Positions 1 to 7,885 of a stretch of 64,000 nucleotides of DNA are shown here, piece after piece. The notes under the pieces are model-generated. The model made no database searches. It was not told the DNA's origin and worked only from the letters and a program-made list of their open reading frames with translations. How positions within the stretch are numbered: position 1 is the first letter of the stretch; every line of letters starts with the position of its first letter. Position numbers and translations under genes: made by a program. Origin of the DNA: ZC4RG30 sp039932715 (lineage in GTDB: Bacteria > Pseudomonadota > Gammaproteobacteria > Steroidobacterales > Steroidobacteraceae); contig JBDTPN010000008.1 of assembly GCA_039932715.1 (NCBI GenBank), forward strand, positions 1 to 64,000. The letters are read 5' to 3'.

Positions 1-125
1 CGGCCAAACAACCCTCTAAGCCGGCGGCTGCACGTCCCGTCGCACCCAGACCGCTGACGCTGGAGGAGCAGCACGCAGAAACCAGGCCGGGCCTGCTGGG
101 CCGGCTCTTCGGTCGCAAGGACTAG
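1..125 (+). CDS. C-terminal end of an unidentified protein (partial)
   Basis: An open frame with codons in phase with position 3 runs from the window edge to a TAG at 123-125. The visible 40 residues are rich in Ala, Pro and Arg and end in a Gly-Leu-Leu-Gly-Arg-Leu-Phe-Gly-Arg-Lys-Asp tail. No domain is recognisable. The next gene starts 8 bases downstream on the same strand, so the two may be co-transcribed. Function cannot be assigned from this fragment. Confidence 0.45.
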   Translation, partial: AKQPSKPAAARPVAPRPLTLEEQHAETRPGLLGRLFGRKD

Positions 126-133
126 CACTCAAG

Positions 134-1228
134 TTGAGAGCGAACTCCCGATTCGCGAAACTGTTCCTGCCCGCAGTGATGTTGACCTCACTGTGCATCG
201 CGGCCGATGCACCCCCACCCCGTCTGCCTGCGCCGCCCGCCGGCATGTTCGCGCCACCGGGCCGCGCCATCACCCACGTCACCGGCGATCTGTATCGCGC
301 CAACAATGGTGGCTGGTATGTGGGCATCCTCGACACGCCCGATGGGCTGCTGCTGGTGGACACGCTGAGTGTCGACTTCGCCAAGTGGCTCAAGGTTGAA
401 CTGTCCAAGAAATTTCCCGGCAAGCAGGTCAAGTACGTGATTCTCAGTCACAGCCACTGGGATCACACCGAGGGCGGCAAGGTATTCGCCGACACCGCCA
501 AGTTCATTGCGCAGGAAGGCTTCTTGCGCAACATGGACGGCCGCTTCCCCGCCCTGCCCGGCGACATCGTTGATCGCAACGATGACGGCCAGATCGAAGT
601 CAGCGAGATGACCGATCCGTTCAATGCGCGGCTCTGGTACTGCGGCGCTTTTGCCAGCAGCATCACCGACAAAGACAAGAACGGCGACGGCAAGGCTTCA
701 CCGGCCGAGTTCTACGCCGACACGCCGCGACCCGACATTGTGTATTCCCAGCGCATGACGCTGTTGTTTGGCGGCAAGACCATCGAGCTTATCTTCCCCG
801 GCAAGAACCATGCGAACGATGGCACCGCCGTGCTGTTCAAGGACGAGCGCACGCTGTTCACGGTCGACTTTCCAGCCGATGCCCTGGTGATCAACACCAT
901 GCGTTCGCTGCCCAGTGCCTGCGGTCCCTTCGATGGTCATCCCATGGATGAGTGGATCAGGTCCTATCGCACGCTCGAGGCGTTGGACTTCGACATCTCC
1001 GTGGGTGGGCACGGGGCAGTGCCATTCACCAAGAAGGACATCACCGAAGGTCGGGAATATTTCGAGTATCTCAAGCACGAAGTCGAGACCGCCATGCAGA
1101 AGGGCATGAGCCTCGAGGATATGAAGAAGACCATCATGCTCGAGCCTTACAAGGGCTGGCGCCATTACGAGCAATTGCGCGCATACAACATCGAAGCGGC
1201 GTACTACAACCTCAAGATCTACAAGTAG
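134..1228 (+). CDS. Exported metallo-beta-lactamase-fold hydrolase with an inserted EF-hand pair
   Basis: The 364-residue product begins at a TTG and opens with a plausible signal peptide (Arg/Lys n-region, hydrophobic core, cut near residue 24). The later in-frame ATG at 179 would remove the positive n-region. The metal site HSHWDH is at residues 106-111, the signature of metallo-beta-lactamase-fold hydrolases, with further ligands likely in the GKNHANDG and GGHG motifs. Between the first strands and the second half sit two canonical EF-hand loops at residues 147-158 (DRNDDGQIEVSE) and 181-192 (DKNGDGKASPAE), with acidic ligands at positions 1, 3, 5 and 12. This suggests a calcium-binding insert. 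Substrate is unknown. The gene ends in a hairpin shared with the convergent phzF-like gene. Confidence 0.85.
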   Translation: MRANSRFAKLFLPAVMLTSLCIAADAPPPRLPAPPAGMFAPPGRAITHVTGDLYRANNGGWYVGILDTPDGLLLVDTLSVDFAKWLKVELSKKFPGKQVKYVILSHSHWDHTEGGKVFADTAKFIAQEGFLRNMDGRFPALPGDIVDRNDDGQIEVSEMTDPFNARLWYCGAFASSITDKDKNGDGKASPAEFYADTPRPDIVYSQRMTLLFGGKTIELIFPGKNHANDGTAVLFKDERTLFTVDFPADALVINTMRSLPSACGPFDGHPMDEWIRSYRTLEALDFDISVGGHGAVPFTKKDITEGREYFEYLKHEVETAMQKGMSLEDMKKTIMLEPYKGWRHYEQLRAYNIEAAYYNLKIYK

Positions 1229-1247
1229 GGCCCTTTGAAGGGCCTTT
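1229..1247. terminator. Bidirectional intrinsic terminator hairpin
   Basis: GGCCCTT (1229-1235) and AAGGGCC (1238-1244) form a 7-bp stem with a two-base loop right after the TAG of the upstream gene. It is followed on the plus strand by TTTAGAT, a short T-rich tail. It separates two convergent genes and touches the stop of the minus-strand gene. Confidence 0.55.
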
Positions 1248-2031
1248 AGATCTCCGCCACGCCTTCCATGTAGAAAACGCAGGTGCCTTCCAGCACCACA
1301 CGATCGCCCGCCAGGCGACACGTGATTTCCCCGCCGCGCTGCGAAGCCTGGAAGGCACGAAACGCGGTCTTTCCAAGCCGCTTCGCCCAATAGGGCACCA
1401 GGGCGCAGTGCGCGCCGCCGGTGACCGGATCCTCGGCAATGCCCTTGGCCGGTGCGAAGTAGCGACTGACGAAGTCGTAGCCTTGATCGCCAGGGGCCGT
1501 CACGATGACGCCGCCGCGATCGAGGCGCGAGATCGCGGCGAAATCCGGAGCCAGGTCGCGCACTGCCTGCGCGCTCTCTAGCAACACCAGGTAATTGAAT
1601 TTGTCGGCGACCACCGCGACTGAAGCCGCACCAAGAGCCGCGCGCAAATCTGCTGGCGCGCTGCTGAGTTCAGAAAACCGCGCCGGAAAGTCCATAGCGT
1701 ATCCCGTCGCGGTCCGATCCACTGTCAGCGGGCCACTGGCCGTGTGAAAAACCACGCGGCTGCGCCCTGGCTCCAGTTTTTCCATCACCACCGCCGAGCT
1801 TGCCAGCGTCGCGTGCCCACATAGCGGCACCTCGGTCTCAGGCGTGAGCCAACGCAGCTGATAATCCTCACCGGCGCGAACCAGAAAGGCCGTCTCCGAG
1901 AGATTGTTCTCTGCGGCAATGGCCTGCAGCGTTGCATCGGGGAGAAAACCTTCGAGCAGCATCACTGCCGCAGGATTTCCGGCGAACCGCCGGGATGCAA
2001 ACGCGTCGAGCTGAAATATGGGAACCCGCAC
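1246..2031 (-). CDS. PhzF-family isomerase/epimerase-like protein
   Basis: The 261-residue protein has PhzF hallmarks: an N-terminal FQLDAFASRRFAGNPAAV segment, NNLSETAF with the Glu that acts as general acid/base in PhzF, CGHATLASS in the first half and DPVTGGAHCALVPYW in the second. PhzF and its relatives isomerise or epimerise small unsaturated acids with a two-domain diaminopimelate-epimerase-like fold. No other phenazine genes are present, so the substrate is unknown. The start is GTG at 2031, only 2 bases after the stop of the FMN dehydrogenase gene, so the two are probably co-transcribed. Confidence 0.88.
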   Translation of the reverse strand: MRVPIFQLDAFASRRFAGNPAAVMLLEGFLPDATLQAIAAENNLSETAFLVRAGEDYQLRWLTPETEVPLCGHATLASSAVVMEKLEPGRSRVVFHTASGPLTVDRTATGYAMDFPARFSELSSAPADLRAALGAASVAVVADKFNYLVLLESAQAVRDLAPDFAAISRLDRGGVIVTAPGDQGYDFVSRYFAPAKGIAEDPVTGGAHCALVPYWAKRLGKTAFRAFQASQRGGEITCRLAGDRVVLEGTCVFYMEGVAEI

Positions 2032-2033
2032 GC

Positions 2034-3227
2034 CTACGCCTTGACCAACGACGCCGCGCTGATCTCCTTCACTGTCCTGGCGCCCGCCCCCACCATGGCC
2101 AGGCGCAGTTCGAGATTGAGGATGTCGAGCACACGCTCGACTCCGGCCTGCCCGTAGGCACCCAGTCCCCAGGCATAGGGCCTGCCGATTCCCACCGCGC
2201 TGGCGCCCAGCGCCAGCGCCTTGAACACATCGGTGCCGCGCCGCACGCCGCCATCAAACAGCACCGGGATGCGCCCCGCTGCGCCAGCCACCACGTCGGG
2301 CAAGGATTCAAGGGTGCCGCGACCCGTCTCCATGGCGCGGCCGCCATGATTGGAAACCATTACGCCATCGGCGCCGTGCTCCACCGCAAGCTCCGCATCC
2401 TCGCGCGCTTCAATTCCCTTGATCACCACTTTCATCGTGGTCATGTCTTTCAGCTGCTTGATGAAGTCCCACGTCAGCGACGGCGATGTCAGGCCCAGTC
2501 CCTCGGTGTTGATGCCGGCAAACATGCTCTTGGCCGCCGTATTGGGACGCTGGTTGCCGGCCGCATCCACCAGATGACAGTTGGAGCATTGGCGCGTGTC
2601 TTCACGCCGCAAGCGAGCGGCGGTCTCGGTGTTGCGCCCCGCGGGCAGATCCACCGTCACCGCCACCACCGTGCAGCCGGCACGCTGTGCACGCTGCACC
2701 AGTTGACGTGTCACCTCGATGCGATTGGTGGTGTAAAGCTGAAACCACAGCGGTGCACCGCGCGCAGCGGCAATGTCTTCCAGCACATCGGACATCTGCG
2801 TCGACACGATGTGCTGCTGATTCTTCGCGCGGGCGGCTTTGGCAACGCCAATGTCAGCTTCGAGATGCAGTGACCGCAGGCCACCGATGGGGCTGATCAT
2901 TACCGGCGAGGCCATCTTCGTGCCCAGCACCTCGGTGGAATAATCCATGTGACTCACGTCGACGAACCGTCGCGGACGCAGTCCCCAATGGGTGAAAGCC
3001 GTCTGGTTGGCGCGTAGCGTCACGTCCCCGTCGACGCCACTTTGCAGGTAACCCCAATGCGCCGGCGGCACGACACGCCTGGCAGCGGCCTCCATATCGA
3101 ACACATCCAGCGCATCGGCTGCCGTGGAGGCGCGCGGCGCGCCGGCTTCCTCCGCAGCCATCGCCAACAGCGGGCTGGCCGCCAGGAACTGCAACAGCGC
3201 GCGACGATTGGTGAATAACCGATCCAT
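2034..3227 (-). CDS. Tat-exported FMN-dependent 2-hydroxyacid dehydrogenase (LldD/glycolate-oxidase family) with a CxxCH motif
   Basis: I place the start at the ATG at 3227, preceded by GGGGGAG; longer forms from 3245 or 3251 are possible. The N-terminus has a twin-arginine pair (residues 8-9) followed by a hydrophobic stretch, as expected for an FMN enzyme folded before Tat export. Family features: SPIGGL near residue 118, TVDLPAGRN near 201, and SNHGGRAME with the active-site His. Residues 214-218 are CSNCH, a c-type heme motif, in the surface loop between the two halves of the barrel, where family members vary. If heme attaches, electrons from a hydroxyacid could pass to a periplasmic cytochrome. 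The neighbouring divergent PQQ dehydrogenase also carries heme c. Confidence 0.85.
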   Translation of the reverse strand: MDRLFTNRRALLQFLAASPLLAMAAEEAGAPRASTAADALDVFDMEAAARRVVPPAHWGYLQSGVDGDVTLRANQTAFTHWGLRPRRFVDVSHMDYSTEVLGTKMASPVMISPIGGLRSLHLEADIGVAKAARAKNQQHIVSTQMSDVLEDIAAARGAPLWFQLYTTNRIEVTRQLVQRAQRAGCTVVAVTVDLPAGRNTETAARLRREDTRQCSNCHLVDAAGNQRPNTAAKSMFAGINTEGLGLTSPSLTWDFIKQLKDMTTMKVVIKGIEAREDAELAVEHGADGVMVSNHGGRAMETGRGTLESLPDVVAGAAGRIPVLFDGGVRRGTDVFKALALGASAVGIGRPYAWGLGAYGQAGVERVLDILNLELRLAMVGAGARTVKEISAASLVKA

Positions 3228-3298
3228 TCCCACTCCCCCACCCATGTTCACCGGGCTAGAATCCTCATCGTACTACCGAAATATAAGTGGGGGTCGTG

Positions 3299-5449
3299 AT
3301 GTACGCATCGAGAGTGTTTGCGCTGGCACTGGCCGCAATTGCGTTGGTTGCCTGTTCAAAGGCACCAGACAAGCTCGCCGATGCACCTGCCCCACCCCCG
3401 CCCACCGCGATGGTGGATGGCGCCCGCATCATTGCTGCGGATAACAATGCCGAATGGCTCAGCTATGGCCGCACTTATTCCGAACAGCGTTTCAGCCCGC
3501 TGACAAAGATCAATCACGACAATGTGAAGCAGCTGGGACTTGCCTGGTATTACCAGTTCGACGCCAATGCCGATCGCGGCATGGAAGCCACGCCGCTGAT
3601 CGCCGACGGCGTGATCTACACGTCCACCAGCTGGTCGCATGTCTACGCGCTGGACGCTAAAACCGGACAGCTCAAGTGGAGTTACGACCCCAAAGTGGAT
3701 GGCCAGGTGGCAAGAGTTGCCTGCTGCGACGTCGTGAACCGCGGCGTTGCCTTGTGGAACGGCAAGGTCTACGTCGGTGCGCTCGATGGTCGCCTAATTG
3801 CACTGGATGCCGGCACGGGCAAGGAAGTGTGGTCCACGCAGACCACAGACCCCGCATTGCCCTACACCAGCACCGGTGCCCCACGCGTGATCAAGGGCAA
3901 GGTGCTCATCGGTAACGCCGGCTCCGAACTGGGCGTGCGCGGGTTCGTCTCAGCTTATGATGCAGAGACCGGCGTCCTCGCCTGGCGTTTCTACGTAACG
4001 CCAAATCCGCAAGGAAAGCCCGACGAGGCCGCATCCGATAAAATCCTGGCCGAGAAGGCAACTTCAACCTGGTTCGGCGATGGCTGGAGAAAAACCGGCG
4101 GCGGCGGCACGCCCTGGGATGCCATCACCTATGACCCCGTCACGGATCTGGTCTACATCGGCACGGATAATGGTTCGCCCTGGAGCCACCAGGCGCGCTC
4201 CAATGGCAAGGGCGACAACCTGTTCCTGTCTTCCATACTTGCGCTGAAACCCGACACCGGCGAGTACGTGTGGCATTACCAGACCAACCCCGGCGAAAGC
4301 TGGGACTACTCGGCCGTGCAGCAGATCATGACCGCAGATCTCACCATCAAGGGCCAGAAGCGTCACGTGGTGATGCAGGCGCCCAAGAACGGTTTTTTCT
4401 ATGTGCTCGATGCCGCCACTGGCAAGGTGATCTCCGCTGAAAAATATGCGGCCGTAAACTGGGCCGAGAAGATCGACCTCGCCACGGGACGCCCGGTCGC
4501 CAATGCCTCAACGCGTTACGCCGGCGCTAAGACCACGCGCCTGTCGGTCGGTCCCAACGGGGCTCACATCTGGCAGCCCATGGCGTACAACCCGCAAACA
4601 GGACTGGTGTACATCCCCGCGCACCGCGGCGCATTCAGCTACCAGAACGATCCCGACTGGCAATTCGTCGCGGGACGCTGGAACCTGGCGCAGGGACCCA
4701 ATGGCGGATTCACGCAGCCCAGTTCGCCACCCCCGCCCGACAAGCTGTCGCCCGCAGGCGAGGCGGTCATCGCTAAACTGCCGGGAGAGGGTGGGTTCCT
4801 GGTCGCCTGGGATCCGGTGGCGCAGAAATCACGCTGGGTCATTCCGCAGGGCACGCAGTGGAACGGCGGCGTGCTGGCAACTGCTGGCGACCTGGTGTTC
4901 GGTGGTACGGATATGACATTCAATGCCTACGACGCCAAGACCGGCGAGACGTTGTGGACCGACAAGACAGCCAATGCAGTCATGGCAGGTCCCGCCACCT
5001 ATGAAATCGACGGCGAGCAATACGTCGCCGTGAACGTGGGTTACGGCGGCGCCAATGCGGTGATCGGCGGCCGCTTTCCGCGTCGACCCGGCAGGTTGTA
5101 TGTGTACAAGATCGGCGGCACGGTCAAGGCGCCGGAGTTCCCGGCTTTCGTGCCCAGTCCACCGCTGGATCTCACCAAGCTCACTGCCTCCACGGGTAAT
5201 GCTGCCCATGGTGGGCAGCTCATGGGTCAGTGGTGCATGTCATGCCACATCGGCGGCATCTTCATGCCAGACCTGTCGCGTTCGCCGCGCATCTCCACGC
5301 AGGAACTTTTCCGCGATGTGGTGCACAACGGGGCACTGAGGTCGCGCGGCATGGCCAACTTCTCGCAGTGGCTCAGCGAACAGGATGTGGAAGACATCCG
5401 CGCCGCGCTGCTGGATCAGGCAAAGGCGCAACAGGCGACCAAGAAGTAA
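3299..5449 (+). CDS. PQQ-dependent quinohemoprotein dehydrogenase, lipoprotein
   Basis: The ATG at 3299 follows a GGGGGT Shine-Dalgarno-like run and gives 716 residues starting with a lipoprotein signal (lipobox LVAC near residue 19). The body is an eight-bladed PQQ propeller: adjacent cysteines at residues 142-143 (ring disulfide over PQQ), GGGTPWD, and NPGESWDY where the catalytic Asp is expected. A C-terminal cytochrome c domain carries CMSCH at 646-650. This is the type II alcohol dehydrogenase layout: oxidation of an alcohol or aldehyde in the periplasm with electron transfer through heme c. It is divergent from the FMN dehydrogenase with about 70 bases between starts, so the two may share regulation. 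Confidence 0.93.
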   Translation: MYASRVFALALAAIALVACSKAPDKLADAPAPPPPTAMVDGARIIAADNNAEWLSYGRTYSEQRFSPLTKINHDNVKQLGLAWYYQFDANADRGMEATPLIADGVIYTSTSWSHVYALDAKTGQLKWSYDPKVDGQVARVACCDVVNRGVALWNGKVYVGALDGRLIALDAGTGKEVWSTQTTDPALPYTSTGAPRVIKGKVLIGNAGSELGVRGFVSAYDAETGVLAWRFYVTPNPQGKPDEAASDKILAEKATSTWFGDGWRKTGGGGTPWDAITYDPVTDLVYIGTDNGSPWSHQARSNGKGDNLFLSSILALKPDTGEYVWHYQTNPGESWDYSAVQQIMTADLTIKGQKRHVVMQAPKNGFFYVLDAATGKVISAEKYAAVNWAEKIDLATGRPVANASTRYAGAKTTRLSVGPNGAHIWQPMAYNPQTGLVYIPAHRGAFSYQNDPDWQFVAGRWNLAQGPNGGFTQPSSPPPPDKLSPAGEAVIAKLPGEGGFLVAWDPVAQKSRWVIPQGTQWNGGVLATAGDLVFGGTDMTFNAYDAKTGETLWTDKTANAVMAGPATYEIDGEQYVAVNVGYGGANAVIGGRFPRRPGRLYVYKIGGTVKAPEFPAFVPSPPLDLTKLTASTGNAAHGGQLMGQWCMSCHIGGIFMPDLSRSPRISTQELFRDVVHNGALRSRGMANFSQWLSEQDVEDIRAALLDQAKAQQATKK

Positions 5450-5459
5450 GGTGAGGTGG

Positions 5460-5858
5460 TCAGGCCTTGGCGCGAAGGGAACGGCTGATGGCCCGCCGCG
5501 GTACGGCGGGCTCTGCAGCTTTATCTCGCGACGTGCGAACGCCAGCGAAAGTCTTCTGCGCCAGTTCATCCACCTGCTGCCCGAGCTTTCGATAGTCCGA
5601 GACCAGTTGCTTGCCGAATTTGGTGAGTCGCGCGCCGCCACCCTCGACTCCGCCTACACTGAGCACGGCCACAGGTTCGCTGAAACCGGTGTTGACGTTG
5701 GTCAGCAATAGCCAGGCCCGCCGATAGCTCATCTTGAGCTCCCGTGCTGCCGCGGAAAGCGACCCGGTGCGTTCGATCTGCTCAAGCAACCCGATCTTGC
5801 CCGGTCCTATCGAGATCACATCCGTGAAGTCCACCCGCACATGTGCGCTTGGTTTCAT
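5460..5858 (-). CDS. ModE N-terminal-type winged helix-turn-helix regulator
   Basis: The 132-residue protein matches the DNA-binding half of ModE: GPGKIGLLEQIERTGSLSAAAREL, MSYRRAWLLL, then the wing with the GGxEGGGARLT motif near residue 73. The molybdate-binding MOP domains of full ModE are absent and the tail is short and basic. No molybdate transport genes are nearby. Its ATG overlaps the stop of the upstream SLOG gene by one base (TAATG), so it is the third gene of the TIR/SLOG operon and the likely local regulator. It ends 10 bases from the convergent PQQ dehydrogenase. Confidence 0.88.
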   Translation of the reverse strand: MKPSAHVRVDFTDVISIGPGKIGLLEQIERTGSLSAAARELKMSYRRAWLLLTNVNTGFSEPVAVLSVGGVEGGGARLTKFGKQLVSDYRKLGQQVDELAQKTFAGVRTSRDKAAEPAVPRRAISRSLRAKA

Positions 5859-7885
5859 TACACGGGCACCGTAACTTGTTTGCCACCGAATACCGATTGC
5901 CAGCTCTCTATTTCGCTGACCACCACATCGTCTGTGGCGTGGGCCAGGTCGGCAGCCCGGCCATAGTCCAGCGCCCCTTCGGGCGCCGAAAGCAGCCGGT
6001 CGATGCGGGTGTGGATGGCCTGCAGTTTTTCCGCGGTCACGCGGGAAATGGCCGAGAACCGCTCGAAGTCACCAAAGTAGCGGATGCCGGCAATGGCCGC
6101 GCCGAAGGTTGGCAGCAGCACGCCCAGGAACGTGAACATGTATGACAGGTGTTCGGCGATGGTCTTGGGCCAGATATGCAGCGCACCGCCGCCTTTGAGA
6201 ATCAGATAACCCAACACCGACATCACGGCCAGGGCGAACAGCACCTCGGCCAGCCGATCGAGATTGTGATGAACAGCGGCAAGTCGTCGGGCCTTGGCAA
6301 TGTGGTAGTCACGTTGTGTCATGACGTGGTCCCACAAAATCTCAGTCACGGCGCGGCGCAGGTAAGGCTGTGTGATGACCAGCTGCGGCAGCCCCACTTC
6401 ACGCAGCGCATGGCGTGCGTACCACTCGGGCCAGGAAGTCTCCGTTCCCATGGGCCAGCGCCCCGGCGCACGCGCGACACCGAACAATTGCAGTATGGGC
6501 GCATGTCGCAGGTATTCGGCCACGCGGCGCGTCTCGAACCAGCGTCGATGCCAGCGCTGCTTCTGGCCGATAAGCGTGATGGCAAGAACCGTTGCCAGCA
6601 GCGTCAGCTCGAACAGCGCAAACAGCCATTTCTCTTCCGACGAGGCGAAAGTCAGGTAAGCGATGCCGCCCACAATGGCCAATGGCGCCAGCAAGAAGTT
6701 AAGCGTCATGCCACCGCGATACACATCCGACAGCCGCGCCGATATGCCGTCAGCCCAGGCAAAGCGGCGCAGGATGCCCGACTCTATTTCGGTCATGTAG
6801 TCGTGCAGTTGGCCAGGCAGGGCACGGGCCAGTGCCAGGGGACCTGCCGCACTGCGCAAAATGATGGCGTCAGGAGTCTCGTAGATCACGCGCAGATTGC
6901 GGAACCGGGCCCTGAAGCTGTCTGCCCCGAACAGCGCCTCAACACGGCGATACAGATGCCACACCGGATTACTGCGTGTTGGCCATGCTTCCCTGGCAAG
7001 TGATTCCGCGCCAGGCGCCGCGTGTCGTCTGTGGCCGTGGCGCTTGTGGACCAGGGGCGGCTCGGCCGGATACAGCGCATGGCGTACCAGCGTGCGAAGT
7101 TCGACGCTGCGGTCGACTTCAATATGCGAGCCGGCCTGCAGGCCCGCCAGCGATTCCGGGCCAGAAAGAATGCGCCATTGATCCGGCGCGTGGGTATCGA
7201 TCCAGATCACCGATGCGCCAGTCTCCAGCGCGATCTGGATGGTGTGCCCGGTGCCACCAATCAGCGCACGGGTCAACCCGTCCCATACAGCAACCAGGAT
7301 GTCGGACTGCTCGATCATGACGCGCCCGGCAAGCGCCACGCGCAGTGACGATTCCGCTGCAAAGGTCGCGGCCTTGCGCGTGTCATTGGGACAGCGCAGC
7401 TTGTCGAGGAACAATTCACGCATTGCGTCGTCGCTATCTGCCAGCTCGAACAGGCGTGATCGCGATGCCAGCGAACGAATCGTGCTGGCGCGCTGGCGCA
7501 GCTCGGGGCTGCAATCGTCGCAGTCACCAGGTGTGCCGAACAGCAGTGCACGCGCCTCGCCCTCTGTGGCAGGATGCGAATTGATGGCGGCATTGAGGGC
7601 CAGGCCGAAGGGCAACGGTGCAATCAGCTCCCAGCCACGCGCCAGTGAGCTGTTCGCGGCGATCTGATCCGTGCCGTCGGCCAGCAGGCAATGCAGGCGT
7701 GTGGGTGCAATGGGGCCATGGTGTTCAGCAGCAACCGCGGCGTCTATCTCATCGAGTACTTGTTCCAGTGCAGCTACTATCGCGGAACGATTGGCGGCAA
7801 ACGCGGGGTTGTCCTCGCGATGACCGGTGACGCCCAGGCACAGGCGCACAACGGGCATGGGTGGTGCGGATACTGCGTCGCTCAT
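5858..7885 (-). CDS. SLOG-domain protein with four transmembrane helices (SLATT-like), candidate nucleotide-gated membrane effector
   Basis: The N-terminal ~235 residues form a Rossmann-like SLOG domain: GVTGHR at about 18-23, LLADGTDQIAA at about 68-78, PLPF, and SDILVAVWDG followed by GGTGHT at about 194-214. The C-terminal half has two helical-hairpin TM pairs (about 393-413 with 420-440, and 545-563 with 582-603), each flanked by long charged helices, resembling the 2TM effector modules often tied to SLOG domains. I use the ATG at 7885, which gives an ATGA overlap with the TIR gene; a GTG at 7891 is possible. SLOG domains bind nucleotide-derived ligands and TIR domains can make them, so a TIR signal opening or perturbing this membrane protein is a reasonable inference, not shown here. 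Confidence 0.75.
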   Translation of the reverse strand: MSDAVSAPPMPVVRLCLGVTGHREDNPAFAANRSAIVAALEQVLDEIDAAVAAEHHGPIAPTRLHCLLADGTDQIAANSSLARGWELIAPLPFGLALNAAINSHPATEGEARALLFGTPGDCDDCSPELRQRASTIRSLASRSRLFELADSDDAMRELFLDKLRCPNDTRKAATFAAESSLRVALAGRVMIEQSDILVAVWDGLTRALIGGTGHTIQIALETGASVIWIDTHAPDQWRILSGPESLAGLQAGSHIEVDRSVELRTLVRHALYPAEPPLVHKRHGHRRHAAPGAESLAREAWPTRSNPVWHLYRRVEALFGADSFRARFRNLRVIYETPDAIILRSAAGPLALARALPGQLHDYMTEIESGILRRFAWADGISARLSDVYRGGMTLNFLLAPLAIVGGIAYLTFASSEEKWLFALFELTLLATVLAITLIGQKQRWHRRWFETRRVAEYLRHAPILQLFGVARAPGRWPMGTETSWPEWYARHALREVGLPQLVITQPYLRRAVTEILWDHVMTQRDYHIAKARRLAAVHHNLDRLAEVLFALAVMSVLGYLILKGGGALHIWPKTIAEHLSYMFTFLGVLLPTFGAAIAGIRYFGDFERFSAISRVTAEKLQAIHTRIDRLLSAPEGALDYGRAADLAHATDDVVVSEIESWQSVFGGKQVTVPV

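Noticed and set aside
1932..2873. Plus-strand frame of 313 codons
   Set aside because: Antisense to the FMN dehydrogenase and PhzF genes, His/Arg-rich, no domain, no plausible start site.
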